DNA of 64,000 nucleotides from Tsuneonella aeria (GTDB taxonomy: Bacteria; Pseudomonadota; Alphaproteobacteria; Sphingomonadales; Sphingomonadaceae): NCBI RefSeq assembly GCF_009827495.1, contig NZ_WTZA01000001.1, positions 744,001 to 808,000 on the forward strand. Direction: 5' to 3'. The notes beneath the pieces were generated by a model that had not been told where the DNA came from, did not search any database, and worked only from the letters and a program-made list of their open reading frames with translations. The position numbers were made by a program, and so were the translations under genes. Positions 31,644 through 39,409 of the stretch are shown here, piece by piece. Numbering within the stretch: the first letter of the stretch is position 1; each line of letters opens with the position of its first letter.

Positions 31644-34103
31644 TCAGTATTCGAACGAGAGTGTCAGTCCGTACGTGCGCGGGTCGCCGAATTCGCTCAC
31701 CGTGGTGGCACCGGTGAAGGCGAACGATCCGTAGGTGACCGTTTCGTATTCACGATCGAAGATGTTCTTGCCCCACAGGCGCAGCGACACCTCCCGGTCT
31801 TGGGCAAGCAGGCGCGTCAGTTCGATGCTTCCATCGACCAGCACCTTGGGCCCGATCGTGCGGTTGTCGAGCACGTTCGACGATGTCTCGATGCTGCTCT
31901 GGTAGCTGACGTTGGCGTGGAAGCCGAGCGCCCAGGCATCCCCGATGAGCCGGTTGTAATCGAGATAGACGTTGCCCGACGCCTTGGGCGCAGAGGTCTG
32001 TTCCCCGATGAAATCCTGCACCTGGGTCTGGCCCGTATCGAGCAGCACTGTCGCCGAACGCTCGCCGAATGTGGCCCGCAGCAGGGCGCCCGACAGCCCC
32101 ACCGACAGCTCGTCAGTCAGGCGTCCGGCGAGATCGAACTCGATCCCGTAAATCTCGTTGCCGTCGATCGGCTTGAAATCGCGGTCGCCCGCGGTGGCGC
32201 CCGTCTGCAGGCTCGCCTGGTAGTTATCCAGCGTCATGTAAAACGCGGCGATCGAGTACAGGAAATTGCGGTCGAACGCCTTGCCCTTGATGCCGGCTTC
32301 GTAGGAATCGACCTTTTCGGGGTCGAATCCGACCGCGAAGTTCAGCGGGTTCGCCGACCGCTGCGACGTCCCGCCCGATTTGTAGCCCCGCGCATACTTT
32401 GCATAGAGATTGAGATCGTCGTTCGGCTTGTAGGCGACGGTCAGGGACGGCGAGAAATTGTTGAAGCTCCTGGCATAGGACGCCGCCTGGACGACCCCGG
32501 TCGGCGCGCAGGTCTGGCCCAGGGCCTGGAACGTGCGGGCAAAGAACGCGCAATCCTGTGCGGTGAATCCGCCGAGCGCGGCGAACGAGAACGACCGTTC
32601 GTTGATGCGCGTCGCCTTGCGCCGATCGTGCGAATAACGGGCGCCGAGAGTGATCGAGAGCTTCTCGTCCGCGCCGGGCCGCGCGGTCACTTCGCTATAG
32701 GCCGCGTAGCTCTTGTTATCGACGGTGGTCAGGTTCTGGAGCACGAGCGGTCCCGACCCGATGGCGCCGCCGATGATGTCCAGCGTGGCGCTGTCCTCGT
32801 AGTAATAGCCGCCGAGCACATAATCGAGGCTGCCGGCCATAAAGCCCGTCGTGCCCAGCAGTTGCAGTTCCTGCGACGTGCTGCGGAAGCGCGTGTCGTC
32901 GGTGGTCGCCGCCACGCCGTTCGGCCCGATCACGTCGAGCACGGTACCGGCCGGCAGGGTCGGGATGGACGACGTCAGCACGCTGGTGATGATGCGCGCT
33001 TCGTGAGACGGCAGGTTGTCGGCGTGCTGGATGTTGTTGATCCGCCGGTGTCCCGTGATCGAGCGCACCGTCAGGTTGTCGTTCGCTTCCCACTCCAGCG
33101 TCAGCGTGTGACCATAGACCTTGCCGTCCCCGGCGATCACCGGCCTGAGCGCGGTGGCGCTGTCGGGCCTTCCGCCTTCAAAAGGCACCGGGCCTGCGAA
33201 CGTGTTGACGAGCCGCGTGATGCCTGTGGCCAGGCCGAACGTGCCCGGAATCGGGAACGGGGCGGCGAGCGGAACGGACAGCGGTGCGCCCTCGGTCGGC
33301 ACGGTCAGCGTGCCCGTGTCCCGGTTGCGCGAATAGTCGAACGCGTAATCGAACGTGAAGCGTTCGCTCGGCTGAACGCGCACGGCACCGCGAAGGGCAG
33401 TACGGTTCTGCCTGGCAAAATCCGCGCCCAGGCCAGTGTTCTCGTACAGACCGTCGCGCTTCGACCGCAATCCGCTGACCCGCACCGCTGCGATGTCACC
33501 AATCGGGGCATTGAGCGTCAACACCGCCCGGCGGGCGTCATAATTGCCGTAGCCGATCGAGCCCTTGGCCTGAAACTGTCCAAGCTGCGGCTTGTTCGAG
33601 ATGATGTTCACCGCGCCGCCCGTCGCGTTGCGGCCGTAGAGCGTGCCTTGCGGTCCGCGCAGAACCTCGATCCGCTCCAGATCCTCCGTCTCGAACCCGC
33701 CGCCGACCGTCGTGCCGACATAGACCCCGTCGACATAGAGCGCGACTGACGGGTCCTGGGTCAGCGTCACGTCGTTCTGGCCGATTCCGCGGATGAACAG
33801 GCGGACCGTGTCCGACCGGCCGTTGAAATTGTTGACGAATAGGTTGGGCACCTGGCCCACGAAATCGCGCAGCTCGGCAATCTGGTTGTTCTCGAGCTGC
33901 TCCGCGCCCAGCGCCGCAATGGAAATCGGCACGTCGACAAGTTGCTGTTCGCGCTTCTGCGCCGTGACGACGATGTCGATCCCGCGATTATCGTTGCGGG
34001 CTTCCGGCGGCGTGTCCTGCGCGGCGGCGGGCGCTGCTGCCATGGAAAGCCCCAGGGCCAGCAGCGACGATCCGCTCGCGATAAGAATCCTCGAATAAGC
34101 CAT
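31644..34103 (-). CDS. TonB-dependent outer-membrane receptor
   Basis: An 819-residue receptor. It has a signal peptide of about 28 residues ending A-A-A-Q, a TonB-box region (I-D-I-V-V-T-A-Q-K-R), a plug domain with R-G-P-Q-G-T-L-Y-G-R-N-A-T-G-G-A, and a beta barrel ending in aromatic-rich F-E-Y. The A-Q-K-R-E-Q...V-P-I-S-I form belongs to the large sphingomonad receptor family for hydrophobic or aromatic substrates. Upstream lies operator site B; 25 nt downstream begins the COQ4-like gene. Likely role: energised uptake of a steroid or steroid conjugate. Confidence 0.93.
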   Translation of the reverse strand: MAYSRILIASGSSLLALGLSMAAAPAAAQDTPPEARNDNRGIDIVVTAQKREQQLVDVPISIAALGAEQLENNQIAELRDFVGQVPNLFVNNFNGRSDTVRLFIRGIGQNDVTLTQDPSVALYVDGVYVGTTVGGGFETEDLERIEVLRGPQGTLYGRNATGGAVNIISNKPQLGQFQAKGSIGYGNYDARRAVLTLNAPIGDIAAVRVSGLRSKRDGLYENTGLGADFARQNRTALRGAVRVQPSERFTFDYAFDYSRNRDTGTLTVPTEGAPLSVPLAAPFPIPGTFGLATGITRLVNTFAGPVPFEGGRPDSATALRPVIAGDGKVYGHTLTLEWEANDNLTVRSITGHRRINNIQHADNLPSHEARIITSVLTSSIPTLPAGTVLDVIGPNGVAATTDDTRFRSTSQELQLLGTTGFMAGSLDYVLGGYYYEDSATLDIIGGAIGSGPLVLQNLTTVDNKSYAAYSEVTARPGADEKLSITLGARYSHDRRKATRINERSFSFAALGGFTAQDCAFFARTFQALGQTCAPTGVVQAASYARSFNNFSPSLTVAYKPNDDLNLYAKYARGYKSGGTSQRSANPLNFAVGFDPEKVDSYEAGIKGKAFDRNFLYSIAAFYMTLDNYQASLQTGATAGDRDFKPIDGNEIYGIEFDLAGRLTDELSVGLSGALLRATFGERSATVLLDTGQTQVQDFIGEQTSAPKASGNVYLDYNRLIGDAWALGFHANVSYQSSIETSSNVLDNRTIGPKVLVDGSIELTRLLAQDREVSLRLWGKNIFDREYETVTYGSFAFTGATTVSEFGDPRTYGLTLSFEY

Positions 34104-34203
34104 TGCTCTTCTCCCTGCTCGCCGCCGGTCTTCGACTCGCAGTGCGAGCGCCAGCTGGTCGCAACCGAATAAACATCATTTCGGCCTCAGCAGGAAGTCT
34201 ATG

Positions 34204-34229
34204 CGTAAGGCTCCGAAGATATTTCTACG
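34204..34229. promoter_or_regulatory. operator candidate, site B of CGTAN-N16-NTACG
   Basis: CGTAA (34204-34208) and CTACG (34225-34229), 16 nt apart, flanked by TATG and CAAAT. It is 100 nt upstream of the TonB receptor start and downstream of the BVMO stop, so it should control the receptor and the COQ4-like/amidohydrolase genes behind it. Confidence 0.6.
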
Positions 34230-34259
34230 CAAATGCCGCGCCGCCCTGACCGCGCGCGT

Positions 34260-35738
34260 TCAGGCAGCAGCGCGGGCCGCCACGCGGCAATCCATGTCGG
34301 CCAGCACAGGATTGGCCATCGCATCGGCGAAGGCCTGGTAGCTCCACGGCCACGTCATCGGGACGCCGTTCTTGTCGAGGTACCAGCTCGAGCAACCGGA
34401 AGCGAAGATCGTGCCCGCGGCGGCAGCCGTCCGGCGCGTGTCGTAAGCCGCCATTGCCTCGGCGCTCGCGCTGATCTCGTCGCACGCACCGCTCGCCAGT
34501 TCGGCGATCAGCGCCGCGACGAAGCTCCACTGGCGTTCCGCAACGTCGATCAACGAGAAGTTGCCGACCGGGGACGTCGGGCCGTTCAGGAAAAACATGT
34601 TGGGGAAGTCGGGTATCGTGATGGCCATGTAGGCGCTGGCGTGATCCTCCCACGCTTCGTCCAGCGTCAGCCCGTCGCGTCCCCGCACCGTCGTCGGCCG
34701 GATGAACTTCTGCGCGTCGAAACCGGTCGCCAGTGCCAGCACGTCCAGTTCGTGCAGGGTCCCGTCCTTCATCCGGACGCCCGCCGGCTCGATCCGCTCG
34801 ATCCCGCCGGTTTCGACGACCACCGCGGGGAGCTGGACGCGCTCGTAATAATTCGGCGAATAGATCAGCCGCTTGCAGGCCGCGCGATAGTTGGGGCGCA
34901 GCTGCTCGCGCAGGACGGGATCGGCGACGGACTGCTCCAGGTTGACGCGGCAGAGCTCTTCGATCGCGTGCATCGCCTCGCTATCGGGATCGATGATCCC
35001 CATCGTGAAGCGCTGGACGTTCCCTTCGTATTCCGGGTCGTAGCGGATCGCGTCGACAAGCGACGGGTCGTTCCGGAATGCCTCGCGCTCCGCGTCGGTA
35101 TAGGCGAAATCCACCACCGGCATGATCCATTGCGGATTGCGCTGGAAGTGGACCAGGCGCGCCGCGCGGTCCGCAAGGGCGCTGACCATCTGCACGCCGG
35201 TCGAACCGCATCCGATCACGCCCACGCGCTTCCCGTCGAGCGCCACGCTGTCATCCCACCGCGCGGTGTGCATCGCCTGGCCGGCGAAGCTTTCCAGGCC
35301 TTCGATGTCGGGCATGCGCGGGTGATGCAGCGGGCCGGACGCCACGATGACGACATCGGCTACGTAATCCTCGCCAACGCCCGTCGCGGCGCGCCACTCG
35401 CCGCCTTCCCACGACAGGTCGATGACTTCGCGGTTGAAGCGGATCAGCGGCAGGATGCCGTGATCGCGCGCGACCTTTTCGAAATATGCGCGGATCTCGT
35501 CGGCCCCGGCGAAGAACCGGCTCCACTCCGGATTCGGCGCAAAGCTGTAGGTATAGGCATGGGCCGGCACGTCGCAGGTGAGGCCGGGATAGCGATTGTC
35601 GCGCCAGGTTCCGCCCAGCTGATCGGCCTTTTCCAGCACGATAACATCGTCATGCCCGGCTTCCCGCAGCTTGATCGCCGCGAGAATGCCCGACATCCCG
35701 GCGCCGATCATCAGGAACCGCATCTTCCGTCCATTCAT
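34260..35738 (-). CDS. flavin-containing Baeyer-Villiger-type monooxygenase
   Basis: A 492-residue class B flavoprotein monooxygenase. The first Rossmann loop is I-G-A-G-M-S-G (11-17) and the NADPH-binding second is G-C-G-S-T-G (176-181). Between them is the type I BVMO fingerprint F-A-G-Q-A-M-H-T-A-R-W-D (151-162), with D rather than P in the last place, which is allowed. Such enzymes turn ketones into esters or lactones, for example at C17 or C20 of steroids. It is followed by the TonB receptor and preceded by a quinone-reductase-like gene 87 nt away. Confidence 0.88.
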   Translation of the reverse strand: MNGRKMRFLMIGAGMSGILAAIKLREAGHDDVIVLEKADQLGGTWRDNRYPGLTCDVPAHAYTYSFAPNPEWSRFFAGADEIRAYFEKVARDHGILPLIRFNREVIDLSWEGGEWRAATGVGEDYVADVVIVASGPLHHPRMPDIEGLESFAGQAMHTARWDDSVALDGKRVGVIGCGSTGVQMVSALADRAARLVHFQRNPQWIMPVVDFAYTDAEREAFRNDPSLVDAIRYDPEYEGNVQRFTMGIIDPDSEAMHAIEELCRVNLEQSVADPVLREQLRPNYRAACKRLIYSPNYYERVQLPAVVVETGGIERIEPAGVRMKDGTLHELDVLALATGFDAQKFIRPTTVRGRDGLTLDEAWEDHASAYMAITIPDFPNMFFLNGPTSPVGNFSLIDVAERQWSFVAALIAELASGACDEISASAEAMAAYDTRRTAAAAGTIFASGCSSWYLDKNGVPMTWPWSYQAFADAMANPVLADMDCRVAARAAA

Positions 35739-35825
35739 ATGCCTATGCCCTTCGCTATCCTCTGCCGCCCTGGTATCATGCGCGCGGGTGGCCGGGCTTC
35801 GTCCGAACGGACCAGAAAACGCGGG

Positions 35826-36812
35826 TCACGAGACCTCCATCACGATCTTTCCGCGCACGTGTCCTTCCTCGACCAGACGGTGCGCTTCGGCTGCCTGGCC
35901 AAGCGTCATGCGGGTCAGCGCGATCGTATCGAACGCGCCGTCGGCCAGGCGTTCGACCAGGGCGCGTAGCTGGCGGCCCTGGCGTTCGAAGCTGGCGATC
36001 GTGGGAACGACCCGGACCCCGCGCGCCGCCGCCCGCCGTGCGTCGTGCGCGGGCTCGCCGGCAATCAGCGTCCCGATCGGCGCCACGGTCCCTCCCGGGC
36101 GGACCCAGTCGACCGCATCGAGGAGCGTTCCCTGGCCCACGGTGTCCACTACCAGCGCCAGGTCGTCGCCCGCCCACGCGCGGACGGCCCAGGCCACATC
36201 GCCGCTGCGATAGTCGATCGCGCACTCCGCGCCGAGTGCACGCAGATAATCGTGGTTGGCCGCGCGTGCGGTGGCGGCCACGCGCGCGCCTGCTTCGCGT
36301 GCGAGGCGGATGGCGAAGCTGCCCGTTCCCCCCGCGCCGCCGTTCACCAGCACGCGCTGCCCCGGCTCCAGCCGGCCGACATCGAACAGCGCCTCGAACG
36401 CCGTGATCCCGGCCGTCGGCAAGGCCGCGGCGAGGTCCATCGGGCAGGCGCCGGGAAGGTGCGCGACGCGGTCCACGTCGGACCGGACGAATTGCGCATA
36501 AGTCCCGTTCTCGCCCAACCCCTGGTTGGACGCCGTCACCACCCGGTCGCCCGGCGCGAACGACGTCACGCCCGCGCCCACCTCGGCGATGGTGCCGGCG
36601 GCGTCGAAACCGACGACGAAGGGGAAGCGATAGTCGAAATATTGCGCCAGCCACCCGCGCCGCGCCTTCCAGTCGGCCGGGTTGACCCCGGCCCAGGCGA
36701 CGCGGATGACCACTTGGCCCGGGCCCGCAGTGGGCCGCTCGATCTCGGCAAGGCGAAAGACGTCCGGTTCCCCGAAGCGATCGATCACCATCGCCTGCAT
36801 CGTGCCGCTCAT
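35826..36812 (-). CDS. zinc-independent MDR oxidoreductase (quinone oxidoreductase-like)
   Basis: A 328-residue medium-chain dehydrogenase/reductase of the QOR type. The N-terminal GroES-like part reads V-D-R-F-G-E-P...G-V-N-P-A-D-W-K, and there is no cysteine cluster or catalytic Cys/His for zinc. The NADPH loop is V-N-G-G-A-G-G-T-G near residue 150. ATG 36812 gives an ATGA overlap with the SnoaL-like gene; the frame is open further upstream without meaning. Members reduce enones or quinones, so a steroid enone or a ring quinone is a sensible guess. Confidence 0.85.
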   Translation of the reverse strand: MSGTMQAMVIDRFGEPDVFRLAEIERPTAGPGQVVIRVAWAGVNPADWKARRGWLAQYFDYRFPFVVGFDAAGTIAEVGAGVTSFAPGDRVVTASNQGLGENGTYAQFVRSDVDRVAHLPGACPMDLAAALPTAGITAFEALFDVGRLEPGQRVLVNGGAGGTGSFAIRLAREAGARVAATARAANHDYLRALGAECAIDYRSGDVAWAVRAWAGDDLALVVDTVGQGTLLDAVDWVRPGGTVAPIGTLIAGEPAHDARRAAARGVRVVPTIASFERQGRQLRALVERLADGAFDTIALTRMTLGQAAEAHRLVEEGHVRGKIVMEVS

Positions 36813-37273
36813 CCGCGGCTCACCATGGCCGGGTCGCCTTGCGAGACCGCCAGGGTGTACGTGCGCTCGGCCACCCGCCAGCCTGCGGGCGTCCGCACCA
36901 GCACGTCGTCGTATTCGCCCCACATGACATAGCTTTTCCCGGCGTGAGAGCCCTCCCCGGCATGGGCCGCGATATAGTGGACTTGCGCCCGGGCTCGGCC
37001 GCCTTCCACCATGATGCGGAAGTTGCCGACGTTGTGATGCGTCGCCCCGCAGTGGGATCCGGCACCAAGGTTGTGGTGCATCGCGGCGATCAGCGCCGGC
37101 AGGCCTCGGGTGACGACGCCCTCGCCCAGCGCCCGCGAATAATCGCCGAGCGTGTCCGCGGTGAACACTTCGTCCAGCCGGTCGAAGTCCTTGCCGTCGA
37201 CGAGTTCGCAATAGCGGACATAGATCTGCTCGATCGCGCGTTCGTCGATCAGCTGGCTGAGCGCGGCGTCCAT
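36809..37273 (-). CDS. SnoaL-like/NTF2-fold protein
   Basis: A 154-residue NTF2-fold protein. Family features are the first helix I-E-Q-I-Y-V-R-Y-C-E-L-V-D-G-K-D, F-T-A-D-T, the His-rich centre M-H-H-N-L (also T-H-H-N-V-G-N), and the closing W-R-V-A-E-R-T-Y. Tyr/Asp/His in these places can act as acid-base groups. Start 37273 shares one base with the preceding SnoaL stop (TGATG). Two adjacent SnoaL-like genes of different length suggest successive steps or a heteromer. No function can be named. Confidence 0.8.
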   Translation of the reverse strand: MDAALSQLIDERAIEQIYVRYCELVDGKDFDRLDEVFTADTLGDYSRALGEGVVTRGLPALIAAMHHNLGAGSHCGATHHNVGNFRIMVEGGRARAQVHYIAAHAGEGSHAGKSYVMWGEYDDVLVRTPAGWRVAERTYTLAVSQGDPAMVSRG

Positions 37274-37917
37274 CAGTCGGCCCGCACTTTCACCCTCGGT
37301 GCGGAGGCGCCGCGGCGCATGGCATTGAGGAACCCGTCGAGCGGAGCGGGCTCGGGCACCGGCCCTTCCTGCGCCCCGTCCCGGGCCCAGAACTCGGCAT
37401 AGCTGGGAAACAGCTTGTGGAAGTTGCCCTCGGCCGCCTCGGTCCCGGGCCAGCGCATCTTGTTGGGGCCCGTGGGCGGGGCATTGAGATCGGCCGCGTA
37501 CCAGTAGAGCGGCAGCCGCCGCGCGAAATACCAGCGCCCATCCGCGCGCACGTAATCATCGACGTACATCATCTGCATGATGACCCATTCGTCGCGCCCG
37601 CCCGGGACGGGGGTCTCGTGTTCGTTCTTGGAATAGACGACACCGTGCGCGTGATCGGGATCGTCGAATTCGATCACATGGCCGCCGATGTGGTGCGAGG
37701 TTCCGGTGAACGGGGAGCGCAAGGTGCGGTCCATGTAGGCGCGCAAGGCCACGCGCCCGCTGGCATCTTTGCCGACGCGGACGTCGGCGGGGAACAGCGA
37801 GACCATCGCGTCCATGTCCCGCATGTCGAGCGCGAGGGCGTATTTGGCCGGGAGCTGGCGGATCGCATCGAGCGATTCCAGCCGGTCGATCCGGGCAAGC
37901 AGGGCAGCGTCGGTCAA
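37273..37917 (-). CDS. SnoaL-like/NTF2-fold protein, extended
   Basis: A 214-residue protein. Residues 1-145 have the SnoaL pattern: L-P-A-K-Y-A-L-A-L-D-M-R-D, S-H-H-I-G-G-H-V, V-D-D-Y-V-R, W-Y-F-A-R-R. An added C-terminal tail of about 65 residues (P-P-T-G-P-N-K-M-R-W-P) is not part of the usual fold. It lies 67 nt after the P450 gene and is coupled to the next SnoaL gene. It could dehydrate or isomerise the product of the P450 or BVMO. Confidence 0.78.
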   Translation of the reverse strand: MTDAALLARIDRLESLDAIRQLPAKYALALDMRDMDAMVSLFPADVRVGKDASGRVALRAYMDRTLRSPFTGTSHHIGGHVIEFDDPDHAHGVVYSKNEHETPVPGGRDEWVIMQMMYVDDYVRADGRWYFARRLPLYWYAADLNAPPTGPNKMRWPGTEAAEGNFHKLFPSYAEFWARDGAQEGPVPEPAPLDGFLNAMRRGASAPRVKVRAD

Positions 37918-37984
37918 GCGGGTGTCCTCTCCTGAATGATGGGTCGTGCGCCGTGGCGGTTGCCCGACGTATCGAGGCGCCGCC

Positions 37985-39235
37985 TCAAGCTCCGCCGCGC
38001 ATGGTGTAGCGCAGCGGCAGGCGCTTCAGGCCGCCGGTGAAGTTGGTCCGTACCCAGTCCGGCTCCCCGGCCAGTTCCACGCTTTCCACGCGCCGGCCGA
38101 GTTCGCGGAACAGCGCCTTCACCTCCATTTCCGCCAGCACGCGGCCGAGGCAGTGGTGCGCGCCGTAACCGAAACCGAGATGGCGGTTGGGGCTGCGATC
38201 GATACGGAATTCATACGGCGCGTCGAACGCATCCTCGTCGCGGTTGGCGGACATGTAGAGCATGCACACGCTCTCTCCCGCAGCGATCGGCTGCCCGGCA
38301 ATCGCGGTGTCGTGCGCGGCGGTGCGCATCATGTGGCGCACCGGGGTCGCCCAGCGGAATATCTCGTCGGTGGCCGTGGCTGCCAACCCGTCCGGATCGG
38401 ACTTGAGCCTTTCGAGCTGGTCCGCGTTGCGCGCAAATGCGAGCATCCCCACCCCCACGCTCGAACTGGTGGTGTCATGCCCCGCCGTTGCCAGGAGAAT
38501 ACCGTACGCGATGGCATCCATCACCGGGATCGGCGCGCCATCGATCTCGGAATTGGCGATCACGCTCATCAGGTCGTCGGTCGGCGCGTCGCGCCGCTGC
38601 TGGAGGATGCCGCCGAGGTAAAAGGCAAACTGCTGCGCCGTGGCGAGCCCGGTCGGTTCGCCCGAGCGCTGCCGCTCGGGATCGGTCGCGTGGAACAGCT
38701 CCTGCGTGAGTTTCAGAACGAGTTCGTTATCGCTTTCAGGCAAGCCGAGCAGCGCCGTTATCATCGTCAGCGGATAAGGTGTCGCGATCTCTTCGGCGAA
38801 ATCACAGCTGCCGCCGAGCGACGCCAGCTTGTCCACGTAGCTGGAGGCCAGCGCATCCATCCTGTCCTCGAGCGCGCGCAGGGACCGCGGCGTAAACCAC
38901 GCCTGCGCAATCGCGCGATAGGTGCGGTGATCGGGCTCATCCATATCGATGAGCGTGCGCACCGGCCCCCACCGGGTGCCGAACTGGGCGAGCGTGGCCT
39001 GCTCGACCTCCGCCGGTACCAGCGTCACGCGCGGCGCGCTGAGCCAGGTCTTCTGGTCACGCTCGACCTCAAGGATATCGGCATGGCGGGTCAGCGCCCA
39101 GAACGGGCGATAAGGTTCCGCCTCCACCCAATGGACCGGCCCCGCCGCCCGCAGCGCGCGATAGCGCGCGGTAATCTCGCCCTCGTCGGCATAGACCGCC
39201 GGGTCCCACACATTGATCGCGCACGGCTTGGGCAT
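37985..39235 (-). CDS. cytochrome P450
   Basis: A 416-residue soluble bacterial P450. The I-helix oxygen site is A-G-H-D-T-T-S-S-S, the E-x-x-R motif is E-I-F-R, and the haem loop is F-G-Y-G-A-H-H-C-L-G. Start ATG 39235 has GGAGGTGATC a few nt upstream. Class I P450s of this length hydroxylate steroids at side-chain or ring positions (CYP125/142-like or others). The subfamily cannot be fixed by eye. A ferredoxin partner is not seen nearby. It leads a five-gene run with SnoaL proteins, MDR and BVMO. Confidence 0.92.
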   Translation of the reverse strand: MPKPCAINVWDPAVYADEGEITARYRALRAAGPVHWVEAEPYRPFWALTRHADILEVERDQKTWLSAPRVTLVPAEVEQATLAQFGTRWGPVRTLIDMDEPDHRTYRAIAQAWFTPRSLRALEDRMDALASSYVDKLASLGGSCDFAEEIATPYPLTMITALLGLPESDNELVLKLTQELFHATDPERQRSGEPTGLATAQQFAFYLGGILQQRRDAPTDDLMSVIANSEIDGAPIPVMDAIAYGILLATAGHDTTSSSVGVGMLAFARNADQLERLKSDPDGLAATATDEIFRWATPVRHMMRTAAHDTAIAGQPIAAGESVCMLYMSANRDEDAFDAPYEFRIDRSPNRHLGFGYGAHHCLGRVLAEMEVKALFRELGRRVESVELAGEPDWVRTNFTGGLKRLPLRYTMRGGA

Positions 39236-39346
39236 GGGCAGATCACCTCCGGAAGCGAACGCTACGCAACTGTTGCAGAAATGCAAGCCTGCGACGCGCC
39301 GTGTTTGCGCATATCGTTGGCATTCTTGCGGATAGGCACGCTATTG

Positions 39347-39372
39347 CGTAAGTGAATCGACAAAATACTGCG
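39347..39372. promoter_or_regulatory. operator candidate, site C of CGTAN-N16-NTACG
   Basis: CGTAA (39347-39351) and CTGCG (39368-39372) with a 16-nt spacer; the right half has one mismatch to CTACG. It lies in the divergent P450/TonB region, 38 nt before the receptor start and 112 nt from the P450 start. Confidence 0.45.
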
Positions 39373-39409
39373 GCTCCTTGCAGGGCCCCACACTCCCGGA
39401 GAGGTTTTC

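Noticed and set aside
39261..39290. CTACGCAAC and TTGCA-N4-TGCAA near the P450 start as operators
   Set aside because: No partner half-site at 16 nt and short symmetry only; kept out of the motif set.
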